Origin: Tenrec ecaudatus
Taxonomy: Eukaryota > Chordata > Mammalia > Afrosoricida > Tenrecidae
Assembly (NCBI RefSeq): GCF_050624435.1
Contig: NC_134539.1
Span: 123,921,525 to 123,985,524 of the forward strand
Length of the DNA stretch: 64,000 bases
Direction of reading: 5' to 3'
Of this stretch, positions 48,021 to 57,740 are shown one piece after another. The position numbers and the translations under genes were made by a program. Below the pieces are notes generated by a model. It did not search any database. It was not told the origin of the DNA and saw nothing but the letters and a program-made list of their open reading frames with translations. Numbering within the stretch: the first letter of the stretch is position 1; each line of letters opens with the position of its first letter.

Positions 48021-48241
48021 TTATTTATCGTCGCTGTAGGCGTCTGACTCGGCGTCGGGGGCCTGGGGGACGAGTTCTGAAGTCTCGCTCAGGCGAAGAG
48101 AGGTCTTGGACGGCCAGTCCCAGAGTTGAGGCCTCTCTTGCTCGTCGCGTGATGGCAAGGAGCCCTCTGAATCGACTAGAGCATTTGTATTGGGTTTTGT
48201 CTCAGTTTTTCCAATACACGTTTTCGGAAACAAAGGATGTC
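48021..48241 (-). other. Coding-like minus-strand ORF, unrecognised
   Basis: Read on the minus strand, an open frame ends at a TAA (48023-48021) with residues D-A-E-S-D-A-Y-S-D-D-K. Of the last 42 codons, 31 end in G or C (74 percent by my count), and the segment keeps many CpGs inside AT-rich surroundings. A possible acceptor (CTAAT branch-like motif, then TACTACTAG) ends just before 48241, so this could be a terminal exon. An AATAAA on the same strand lies about 255 nt past the stop, at 47766-47761. I do not recognise the protein. Alternatives are a retrocopy fragment, or a chance ORF in a CpG-rich patch of a long HSF5 3'UTR. Confidence 0.3.
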
Positions 48242-49035
48242 CTAGTAGTATAAAACGAATTAGAAAGTAAAAGAGGCACTTAGTGATCTGGCATCGGCCC
48301 ATGCGCGTCACTGTGGGTGTGGTTTAATTGAGCCCTAACGTTGCATTGTGCCTTCCAGTGACGTCACGCCCTGACTGTTAGGAAGATCTTTTTTGTTCTG
48401 TGTTGCTTTTAAAGGGTAAGCTCTGTATTGGTCTACAGCGATTCGATTTGGGTATGAAAATAGGTTCTGAAAGTGACTTTGGTCCATCTGATTAGATTAG
48501 TTGATGTCTGCGTGGTGGGCATTGATTCATCTTTGTTAGCTAGGTTTTCAAGATGAAAAAACAATTATCAAGACAACTACGTCTTTTGGCCAGACTATAG
48601 CTTTTGGCAGAGTATGTGCACAAGAGGCCCGCTTTTCAAATGAAGGAGCTTGTCTTTCCCCCCTCATGTTTAAAAGCGGATGCTCCTTCCCTGAAATGGC
48701 CTCTCCTGGCCTTGTGTTTGGTGTGAGGAGCGTGTGTCCAGCAGGAATTTTGGCATAGGTCTATTGGTTTTGAGGCTTAATTAATGAAATGCCTTATTAG
48801 CTTTCCAGACTGGTTTACACGTGAACACAGCAGACCAAGGAGCTGGATCTCCCAGTCCACATGCACGGAACCTGTCAACTAGAGCTGTCATCACCGAGTT
48901 GGGTCAAATGACAACAGATGAAATAAAATCTTCTCGTGAATTTGCCAGTAGGGCCCGACACATACCAGCCAGGTTCCTGTCTAGTACCTCAGTATTCCAG
49001 CACCTTAAGCACAGACAGCATTTTAATCAGTCAAC

Positions 49036-49041
49036 AATAAA
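49036..49041 (+). terminator. Candidate HSF5 poly(A) signal (distal)
   Basis: AATAAA followed within 35 nt by a T/G-rich tract (TTGGTTTTTGCTGTTTG), the usual arrangement of cleavage signal and downstream element. The unique sequence from 47030 to here would make a 3'UTR of about 2 kb. Which of the two signals is used cannot be decided from sequence. Confidence 0.45.
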
Positions 49042-49449
49042 GTGCATGTTCACACTAGACTCGACTTGCTTGGTTTTTGCTGTTTGATTGGGGACGAATA
49101 GAAAACACAATCACCATTAATCCGAATAGTAAAGGTCAAAAGAAGATGTAGACTGTCTTTGAAAGAAGTGACTCTTAAAACTGGACCCTGGCCTCTTTTT
49201 TTTTTTTTTTGCATTTGAGCAAAGACGGAATCTTTAAAGCGGCATTAAGGGTAGAACAAAGCCAGGCTGTTTTTTAAAAACCTAGGTCTTTTTTTTGAAA
49301 GGATCGGTGATCTTCAGTAACTCCTTAATTCAGATGTGGCAATAGATCCTGAAGAGTGATCTTTTTGATGTATCACGTTAGGTATTTCATTACTGTAGTG
49401 AGTATGTCTTCCTGCATCTCTGGAGAAGTCTTGTGCTTCATCTTATCAA

Positions 49450-49545
49450 TGAAAAAATAGTTTTATTGGCATACACCTCACATGTCATACACCGTAATCA
49501 TCCAGTCACATTAACAAGAGCTGTGGGATCACAATCAGTCGCAGA
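49450..49545 (-). mobile_element. Short L1 3' fragment
   Basis: TAGTTTTATTGGCATACACCTCACATG resembles the reversed L1 end also seen at 11765. Confidence 0.45.
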
Positions 49546-49639
49546 CCATTCTCTTCTTGGGCTCACTGTTAGCTCCCCGTCCCCCCCCCCCCCGCATCCT
49601 CCTTCGCCATCCCCCTCTCAAGACTCACTGCCGCCCCCC

Positions 49640-49830
49640 CCCCCAGTCAGTGCTGATGCATAACCGCTCTCCACCCCCACCCCATGGGTGTCTGAGACCA
49701 ACTGTTGATGGGAGTAGAAAGCCCAGTCTCTCTCCCCAGGAGCTGCTGGTGGGCTTGAACTGCCGACTATGGGCTCACAGCCCCATGAGTAACCGCAGCC
49801 CCCCCCCCCAGGGCTCCTGCCTAGGCCGTC
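49640..49830 (-). repeat. AfroSINE
   Basis: Reversed SINE: GGTGGGCTTGAACTGCCGAC B-box region and a C-run followed by CAGGGCTCCTGCC head. The tail side contains long C runs (49578-49590, 49635-49644). Confidence 0.75.
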
Positions 49831-49839
49831 AGTAACCCA

Positions 49840-51150
49840 GGGACCGCTGTCTGTAGCTCTGCATTTCATCAAACCAAGTTTTCTCAAACTACCATTCCAA
49901 AACTTCGAAGCTGGAGAATGGTTTTTTTCTTGCTTGTCACTTCTGATGACTCAGATGAACACAATAGGCCAGCACACTAAATTACAGAGAGCTGTTTGGT
50001 GATCCCGACTCTTTCAGGCTCCCCGGGTTTATGATACTTGCTATCTTCTCGGATTTGGGGGTTTCCTAAAGATAGGTCAGCACATCTCAGAGTGTCTGCC
50101 CTCCGCTCAGCTGTGCGTGTGTCCACTGTGGGTTTGATCTCTTCATTCCCTTGGAAGCTCCAAGCATGAATAGATAAAGCCTATGCATAGATTACTTTGT
50201 ATCTAAAATTTTGTATAGTAGCTATAAGTAGATATATTTTTACTAGTTCTGCTACACTATTTCATGTGCTATATATAAATGAAAATCCATAGGTATTTTT
50301 AAAATTCTCTTTCTGGAATTAGAGTTATTTCTAATTATTAGGAAAGAGGCTACAAAACACACACCCCCCCCCACACACACACAAAACAACATTGTACTTC
50401 TTACATTATGTTCTTACGGTCCAACCAAGAGGGAAAGTGCTAAATTAAGATTGTACTTCAGAATACATCTTCCTGTGCTGTATTAGTTTTTGCGCTTAGA
50501 AATCTGCAACTACCCCCTTAAGTGATCTGTAGGGGGTAATGTTTACGGTTTGCTCATACCTCTTGCTTTCAGAGGTACCGTGGGATATTTACAGGCACCT
50601 ACAAAGTAATTACCATATCCACATGTTACAGAAGATCAGCTGGTGTAATGTTGAAAGCTTGTTGGCAGTAGTTCGAAAACAAAATGTCTAACCAAAATGT
50701 CAACTATTGGGGAAGTGTTGGAAACAGAACTTTTGCATTATTTCTAGCGACGAGATCCCATGAATGCGCATAGTTGCCAACAGCGAGGCTCCTTTCTGCC
50801 TACACTCTTCTCATGAAGTGTGGTTTCCGTCTTCGCTCAGCTCCCAGGTACAGGCCGGCCCCCCTGGATGGAGGGCAGAGGCCTGGGCCAGTGCAGCATT
50901 TCACTAAGGAGGCCTCTGACATCAACCTCGGGGAAGGCTCCCTACAGAGTTGAAGAATCAATAAAGCCAGGGCCCTGTCCCATAGCAGACCCACGGCAGC
51001 CGTCAGTGCTACGGCGCAGGATCACTTTATAAAGCCTTGTGTCCCGTTCGATTGTTTCCTGGGTGCCTCGTTCCAATACCAGCATCTAGCCTCTGCTGGG
51101 TGTAGAATCTGTTTGGATGTCTCTTTGAGAGACCCGAATTTACAGGGGTC
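49840..51150. other. HSF5-RNF43 intergenic segment
   Basis: Mostly unique sequence. It holds a C-rich/CA-rich simple stretch at 50360-50386 but no clear interspersed repeat. No exon was recognised on either strand. It probably contains upstream regulatory DNA of RNF43, by position only. Confidence 0.4.
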
Positions 51151-51745
51151 CTTTGCTTCTTCAAACGCTGCGGATTGAACTGGATGCAGTTTGTCTTCGG
51201 CTCGATAGAGGGAGTAGAGGAGCTGAGCGAGCGGAGAGAGCGAAAGAACAGCCGAGTGTGTGCGTGCGCGCACCCAAGCCTCTGCCCTGGCCAGCCAGGA
51301 GGGGGGGTGGGGGTGGGGGTGGGTGCCTCTAGCTGCTCCACCCTCACTTTGTGTCAGCAGGTAGGGAGTGTGATTGCAGTCCCAGGGGAGGGAGTCAGAG
51401 CTGGAATACCAATTACAGACCACAGGCTTCCTCCTCTAGGGAGAAGCACTGGAAATCCTTCGGAACTTTGCAAGTCCATCCATGATTCAGAGATACAGTC
51501 TTCTCCTCCTGGGATTTTTTTCTTCTTCCTGTGTTCCTGGTAGGGAATTGTTGCCGGTGTGCTGGCTACTTTGCTTCATCTTATCTCTTTCAAGATTTGA
51601 CCATTTCACATGCTGTTCGGGGAGAAAGACCTTTTGTTAGCAAGGAGACTTCAGCAATGATTTTGGAGCCTCTAAGTATTTTCAGAGTTCCTGGGGACAC
51701 TAGCTCTCACCCTGGACCAAGTTTCTGCCTTTGACCTGCACGGAT
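51150..51745 (+). promoter_or_regulatory. RNF43: Probable RNF43 promoter / non-coding exon 1 region
   Basis: In human, as I recall, RNF43 starts with a non-coding exon roughly 2 kb before the exon that carries the start codon; that distance points here. The segment is repeat-free and CpG-enriched at 51215-51275 (GAGCGAGCGGAGAGAGCG, then a GTGCGTGCGCGC tract). It has a four-tract G-quadruplex motif at 51301-51323 and no TATA box that I can defend. The transcription start and the exon 1 donor cannot be fixed from sequence alone. Confidence 0.35.
51301..51323 (+). promoter_or_regulatory. G-quadruplex motif upstream of RNF43
   Basis: Four G tracts (7, 5, 5 and 3) separated by single T residues, fitting a stable parallel quadruplex. 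It lies in the presumed RNF43 promoter or first exon. Confidence 0.6.
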
Positions 51746-53280
51746 TCCTTTTTCAGGCTGCGGAGCTCCTCGGCAGCCACCTGCCCTGCGGGCCAGTTGG
51801 TTTGGTGGCAGAGTCAGAAGGTGGAAGACTGGGCTGTGCTCGGTGCAGCAGTTGAAACCTTTTCTGAGCAGGATCCCTGAAAGCATACTTGACTTTGACT
51901 CATCCCCCGTGGATTCCAGTGGGCCCGGCAGCGCAACAGGTTTGCAGATTGCTTGGGGGAAATGTTTCTTTATTTTAAATTTCCCTTCTGCTTCAATAAA
52001 ACAAAAGGATCTCTGTAACAGATTTATGGTCAGTTGCTTGGCTTTTCAGCACGTAGTCTGGAGACTTTACAAGATTGGTTTTTTTTTCTTTTTTGCTTGA
52101 CCTCTGCCTGAACAAGCGGGTTTTGTGGGGGAAGTCCGTTGATATTTACTTAGGGGTGCATTTTTTAAAATCGGACTCGCTACTTGTACCAAGACCCAGC
52201 TTCTCACACGTGCCCAGGAGCAGCCAGAAGTACAACACTCGGGCTTATTTGTCCTTTTTCAGGGGCTTCAGCACAGAGCCGGTGACTGATCACCTCCCTC
52301 GACCCCCTTTACTTTGTCCCCTACCCCCTCAAGGAATTTGAAAGCGTGTTCGGAATCGTCCTTTGTGTTTCTCATGGACCCAGAAAATTACAGATTATGA
52401 GATCTGGGTAGTAAAGTCATTTCCATGGGAAATGAGAGTGCTCAGCATTCTCAGGCTGGAGAATAAGGCCGGACACCCTGAGAGATCAAGATCATGGAGG
52501 CAGAAAGGTGACTTTGGACTGGAAAGAAAGTGGGGAAAGTGGTGATTCTCTGGATTAGCGTGAAATGTGACGACATGGGCATTTGTCACTTAATTTCTAG
52601 GCAGATTTTGGTAGAACCCCCCACCCCCCCAAATTACAGTATGTCCAAGCTCACGAAAAGTCTTTCTGTGCAGCGGGCCTAGGACTTTGGCTGTAGGGAC
52701 ATACAGCTTCATGTGAAAACTCTTCGATGCCTGCTGTAGCATCGTTGCTGAGATTTTACAGCACTGTTTGCTTCCCTCTCCCGCTTAATGAAGAAATCAC
52801 CTTGACCTTTCTGGTCATTGACCATTCGCACATTTTTTGGTTTGCAAGAGGTCACTTCTTCATTTCCGGAGCTGGGGTTCTTCATGCGCTACTTGGATGC
52901 ATGGCCTTAGCCACCGACTTGGCCTTGTTTTGTTCATGAACGTCGGGTCCGGTGGCTCGGCGACTTGATACATATGGAAAACCCACCCCGAGTGATCTGA
53001 CGTCAAAATTCACGATGTGACTGACAGTCAACCTCCAGCAAAGTTGGAGATTCCAGAGAGACGTGCGCTCTTTCCTTCGCAGGGTGAAGATGGCAGAAAG
53101 GGACCTGCCTGCAGCGGAGGTAGGCTGAAAACATCTCTGCTCTGCCTCATCAGGAAGGCCACCTGTTTGGGGGACTATGCTTCAGGAAAAGAGCCCAGAC
53201 CACGACTTGGCTTTCTGAAACGGAAGCCTAAGTTCCTGTTCCCTCCATTTCTCTGGATCTGGGGCCTGCGTTTGGTATTA
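51746..53280 (+). other. RNF43: Probable RNF43 5' intron or upstream leader
   Basis: Unique sequence between the presumed first exon and the coding exon, without a recognisable repeat. Two acceptor-like sites occur: CTCTTTCCTTCGCAG ending at 53082 and TGCGTTTGGTATTAG ending at 53280. The second would leave a 49-nt leader before the start codon. Which is used is unknown. Confidence 0.35.
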
Positions 53281-53294
53281 GCCGCGGAAGCAAT

Positions 53295-53333
53295 ATGTTT
53301 GGCCGGAGTGCGTTGCTGCGGCTGGCAGCATGA
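53295..53333 (+). promoter_or_regulatory. Upstream ORF overlapping the RNF43 start (ATGA)
   Basis: An ATG at 53295 (A at -3, T at +4) opens a 12-codon frame, [12 protein letters not shown], ending in TGA at 53331-53333. This stop shares three bases with the RNF43 start at 53330. Such an ATGA junction would allow termination then reinitiation or competition for initiation. It lies in the mRNA if the acceptor at 53280 or 53082 is used. Regulation by it is inference. Confidence 0.45.
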
Positions 53334-53581
53334 GTGGTGGCCACCAGCTGCCGCTGGCTGCCCTCTGGCCCTGGCTGCTGATGGCCACCCTCCAGGCAGG
53401 CTTTGGACGCACAGGACTGGTAGGAGCAGCCGCGGTAGAGTCTGAAAGATCAGCAGAGCAGAAAGCTATTATCAGAGTGATCCCCCTGAAAATGGACCCC
53501 ACGGGAAAACCGAATCTCACCTTGGAGGGTGTGTTTGCTGGTGTGGCTGAAATCATCCCCGCAGAAGGAAAATTAATGCAG
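53330..53581 (+). CDS. RNF43: RNF43 first coding exon (signal peptide and start of PA domain)
   Basis: RNF43 is a single-pass membrane RING E3 ligase that ubiquitinates Frizzled receptors and so damps Wnt signalling; R-spondin with LGR4/5/6 removes it from the cell surface. This exon gives 84 residues, beginning M-S-G-G-H-Q-L and ending E-G-K-L-M-Q, with donor CAG|GTAAGG at 53582. Residues 1 to about 23 form a signal peptide (hydrophobic [12 protein letters not shown]). From about residue 44 the extracellular protease-associated domain begins. The sequence agrees almost residue for residue with human RNF43 as I remember it. The transmembrane and RING parts lie in exons beyond the window. The start is fixed by the signal peptide and conserved N-terminus, and the initiation context has A at -3. 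Confidence 0.97.
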
Positions 53582-54854
53582 GTAAGGATAACGTGCCTAT
53601 TTTTTACTTCCCATCTGCTCGAAGCGTGTGTTCCTCCTTTTGTCTTGCAAACCAAATCCCACTCGCGCCAGGGCTTCTGCTGCCGGACCTCTGGGCCCCA
53701 TTTCTAAAAGCCAAGTTCCCTCTTGGCATTCGAAAGCCAAGTCTTATGCGAGAAGCGTGCATCCTCTGTTGTAGAAGATCGCCTGTATTTCTAGCTCTGG
53801 TATTACCTGGCCTTTTGGGGTATGCATTTTAAGACGAGTCTTTGCAAGCGGTTAATGGTTGGTGAGCTCTTCAGGCTTGCGCTTTGTTGACCAGGGATGG
53901 CACTGGGCAGCATGTTCAAATCTGAAGTGAGTGCTGCGGGGCGCTGATGGTAATGGTCGGTCGCACCTTGAAATTCTGGAATGCCTTTGGAGCAGATGTG
54001 GTGACTCTGTCGCCCCCCACGTCCAGTCACGCGTGCGTGCTCCGGCCGGCCTTGCACGTGGGCAGCACCCTGGAGCAGCCCCAAAGGAGAGGGCTGGGGT
54101 ACAAAATGGGCACAAGTGGTAAAATGAGCCTGCAGCTCATGTGGGGCCTTGTCCACACACAATGTTACGATTTTGAAAACTTCGCAATTTTGCCTCTCCT
54201 TTTTACTGACCCACGAACTTTTTTGCAGACATTTTTCCGGGGCTTTCGTGCTAAGAATTTGTTTCCCTGTAACTCATTCATAGCCTATTTCTGTGCTGAA
54301 TCGAGTTTTGAAATGGTTCTTCCTAGTTCAGTCTTGGCCAGAAAGCAAAACTGGAATTAACCCGGTTTAAAAAATTGTAGGGATAGCAGGATGGTAACTG
54401 GAACAGGAAAAATGACGGGTGATTGCCCTGCTAGAAACGGAATTTTCCTCTTAGGAAACAAGGACAGCCTGTGGGTTGCATAGCAACTCAATCTCTTGAT
54501 TGGCAGGGTCAGAAACAGTTGTGCCCAGCTCACAAATGGCCGCCAACCTCGTAGCTCTGAATGTGTGTCACTCTCCACAGCTCGGATGATAATCTAATCG
54601 CCCACACCAGGCTCTTGAAAGAGCTCATATGAGCTCTTCCGCATTTTCCACTCCAGGCCTTCGACCCCTCAGTTTCCCCATTATTATTATTCTGGTACAA
54701 ATTCAGGTCCGTTCCAATTTGGCTTCATCCATCACGACGGAGCCATTTCAGACTGGTTCTAAGCCCTGCATGGGCTTTGTGAACTGACTGGTGCCGGAAG
54801 GTCTCCTCGGCCAGTTTCTTATAGTCCACGGTGACCAGAGAGCTGAGTCAGGGA

Positions 54855-56290
54855 GACTGAATTGATGTCGACTCACAGCAACACTCTGTGCCACAGAACG
54901 AAACAGGTGCCAGTCCTACACACCCTCACAGCCCCTGCCGTGTCTCAGCTCCTTGTTGCAGTCACGGGGTCCGTCCATCTCACCGAGGCCCTTTTCACCT
55001 CCTCTCTGCCAAGCACCCTGGCCTGCTGCAGGATTGGTCCGTCCCGATAACTAATTCAAAGCGCATGAGACGCAGTCTCACCATTCTTGCTTCCAAGGAG
55101 CTTTCTGGCTGTCCTTCTTCCAAGACAGCCTTAGTCGTTCTTCTGGAAGGTCATGGTTTGTTCGATAGCCTTCACCAGCCCAATAATCCAGAAGTATCGA
55201 TTCTCTGGCCTTTCTGATTCATTACCTTGAATGCAACTAACTAAGGTCACTGAAAATACCATGATTTGGCTCAGACACACCTTTGTCTAAGAGTGATGTC
55301 TTTGCTGTTTAACCCTTTAAAGAGGTCATTTGTAGCAGATTTGCCCAATGCAATGGATCCTCTTTCTTTGGTTTTGATTTCTGACACCGGAAATCTTCTC
55401 TTTAGCTCTTTTACTTCATCATTTTCTCATTCACTTTTGCTGCTATAGAGCCAGAAGCCAGTTTCAAGGTCCCTCCTAACACCCTTTGTGTCTCCTTCAT
55501 GATCTTTTGCTTTCTGTATGTACGATTTCCACAGTGTCACCTCACAACTCATCTTGGCTTTGGTCGTCAGGGGTCTATATTCTGATGGAATGTACTCAAG
55601 ATTGTATTTTGGTTTTCATGGACTTGTTTTAAATTTCTTCACTTTCAACTTGACTTGCATATGAGCAATTGGCGGTCTGTTCTGAGGTTGGCCCATGGCC
55701 GTGTTCGGACTGATGGTGTCAAGCTGCATCAAGAAACGTCCCACAGATCTCCACAGGTCTAGTTAATTTGATTCCTGTGCATTCCATCTGGCAGCGTCCA
55801 CACGCATAATCGCTGTTGATGCCGCTGGGGGTGGGGCAGCTACTAGCAGTGAATGTGCTGTTGGCCCTAGAAAATCCCATCATTGGATCCCCCATGTCTG
55901 TTGTCTCACTAAGACCATATTTTTCAACTACTGATCCTTCTTGCTCCCGACGTTTGCATTCCAAGCACCAGTAATTATGCAGGCATCTTGATTGCGTGTT
56001 TCATCAATTTCAGACCGCAGAAGTTGTAAAAATCTTTAATTTCTTCATTATTGGCATTAGTGGTTTGTGCATAAATTTGAATAATAGTCATATTAACTGG
56101 TCTTCCTTATAGACTTGCGGATATTATCGTATCACGGAGAGCATTATATTCCAATATATCTGAGCATGTCCTTTTTGGTAATACAGGCGATCTAATTCCT
56201 CTTTGTCACTCCCGGCATGATCGATCATATGACTGCCCCATTAAAATTGGCAGCACCAGTTCATTTCCGCTCACTCGTGCCAGGGCTGCT
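54855..56290 (-). mobile_element. RTE LINE with core missing (3' end and endonuclease parts)
   Basis: The left end (ATTGATGTCGACTCACAGC) is the reversed RTE 3' terminus; blocks to 55260 are the ORF C-terminus. From 55290 to 56290 the minus strand reads endonuclease-region sequence (frame with E-K-Y-G-L-S-E-T-T-D-M-G-D). The reverse transcriptase between them is absent, so this is either an internal deletion or two neighbouring insertions. Confidence 0.65.
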
Positions 56291-56799
56291 GAACCGATCC
56301 ACAGTCCGTGCGTTGCAGCCACGCTCTGGTTGTCAGCGGATGCCACCTCGGTGAGAAGCTTCGCTCCATCCCCATTGCCGAGGCCCACGCTGCCCTGCTG
56401 CCCTCCGGAGGTAGCTCCTCCCCAGCTGCGTTCTGAGTGGGCTCCAGCCCGAAGGGCCCACCTTCCAGCCCACAGGCAATCTCCTGCTGAGAGTGAAACG
56501 GCATTTTTCTGGCCACATTTTTGAGAAGTGGATCACGAAGTCCCTCTTCCCAGCCTGTCTTAGTCTGGAAGCTCTGCTGAAGCCTGTTCCCCATGGGTGA
56601 CCCGGCTGGTATTTGGAAAACCAGAGACCTACCTTCCGGCATGACATGATGTACAGGCCGCCACAGTGGGGTGATGGGACAGATGTGTGGTGGTCCTAGT
56701 GCCTTTACTCCATAAAACTTACCTTGCCCATTGACTACAATTCATTCTACCAAAGGACACTTAGGTTGCTCCTGGACCCGGGTTAAAATATTGTTAAAT

Positions 56800-57175
56800 A
56801 TGATGGTCTTAGTTATCTACTGCTGGCAGAGCAGGCACATCACCAGTGGGTGTTCACAAATGTAATTCTCTTACAGTTCCGGAAGCTAGCAATCCAGATT
56901 CAGGGCGTAGCTCTAGGGGGAGGCTGGCTCTTGTCTCCCTGGGGCTCTCCTCCTGAACGATCTTCACGTGGCTTGACATCTGTTTCCCCATCTCTGCTTG
57001 CTAGTTTCCATTTAACCTTTCATTTTATCTCTCAAAAGAGATTAATTCAAGATACACCCTATCCTAATAGTGCTTCATTAACATAACAAATGGGATTGTA
57101 GCCACCGGCAGAGAGGTTAGGATTTACAACACAGATTTGGGGGTGGGGGTGGGGGCATAATTCAGTCCATACCAA
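56800..57175 (+). repeat. Old LTR-like interspersed repeat
   Basis: TTAGTTATCTACTGCTGGCAGAG, TTACAGTTCCGGAAGCTAGC, CAAAAGAGATTAATTCAAG and CATAATTCAGTCCATACC follow the order of a widespread old mammalian repeat, possibly a MaLR-type LTR. The family name is uncertain. Confidence 0.4.
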
Positions 57176-57392
57176 TGATCTACTTCAGCATCCAAATTCA
57201 GGTTTTTATCTTGTGATTTGAAGAGAGCCAAAGTACTGTATGAGTTAAGATTTCTCGCCACCCAGGGAAAGGAAGTGGGAGAAGGAAACATCAGTGACCT
57301 CTCTTTTCCAAACATGATGTGGATTTTGCGTACACACACGCACATGAGGTTATCCCATTTTTGTATCAAAATCCAAGCATGCTCAAACCCTC

Positions 57393-57469
57393 AGGGGCTT
57401 CTACAAGTTCGTGGAAAAATTGAATTGAAAGAAAAATGGAATTTTTCCAAAAAATATTTAGAGCCCCCT
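57393..57469 (+). mobile_element. 77-bp palindromic mariner-type MITE
   Basis: The left half (AGGGGCTTCTACAAGTTCGTG, then GAAAAATTG) is matched in reverse by the right half (GGAATTTTTCC, then TTTAGAGCCCCCT). Two fused mariner-like terminal repeats with almost nothing between them is the pattern of MADE1-like elements in mammals. Confidence 0.65.
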
Positions 57470-57587
57470 CTTATGAAATGACAAGGAATTTGCTTCTAGT
57501 CCACACACATCATCCCATGTAATTAATATAATACAACACCAATGCCATGTAAACTGCACATCTCTCTTCCTTCTGGCTCTCGTCCCG

Positions 57588-57740
57588 TCCTGGTGGTGGT
57601 CCAGGTTAGGCGTGCACTTCAAACCCCCCAGCTACTCTGCTGGAGAAAGGTGAGGCTGCCCATGTGCTCCTGTAAAGATTGACAGTGTCAGAAATCTTAT
57701 GTAGGGTCATTGTGCGTCCCGCCTGACTTGATGGCGGTAT
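57588..57740 (+). repeat. AfroSINE
   Basis: Sense SINE: CCTGGTGGTGGTCCAGG head, CACTTCAAACCCCCCAGC middle, tail ending GACTTGATGGCGGT. Confidence 0.7.

Larger units (their letters stand above)
47746..49440 (+). other. HSF5 3' flank or distal 3'UTR
   Basis: Apparently unique sequence, carrying the coding-like minus-strand ORF at 48021-48241 and the distal poly(A) candidate at 49036. Otherwise nothing recognisable apart from an 18-base T run near 49198. Confidence 0.5.

Noticed and set aside
53017-53445. 142-codon ORF overlapping the RNF43 start
   Set aside because: It reads the RNF43 signal-peptide region in another frame and has no recognisable similarity; the RNF43 frame is conserved.
53278-53655. 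125-codon minus-strand ORF over RNF43 exon
   Set aside because: Antisense shadow of a GC-rich coding exon, with no splice or protein support.
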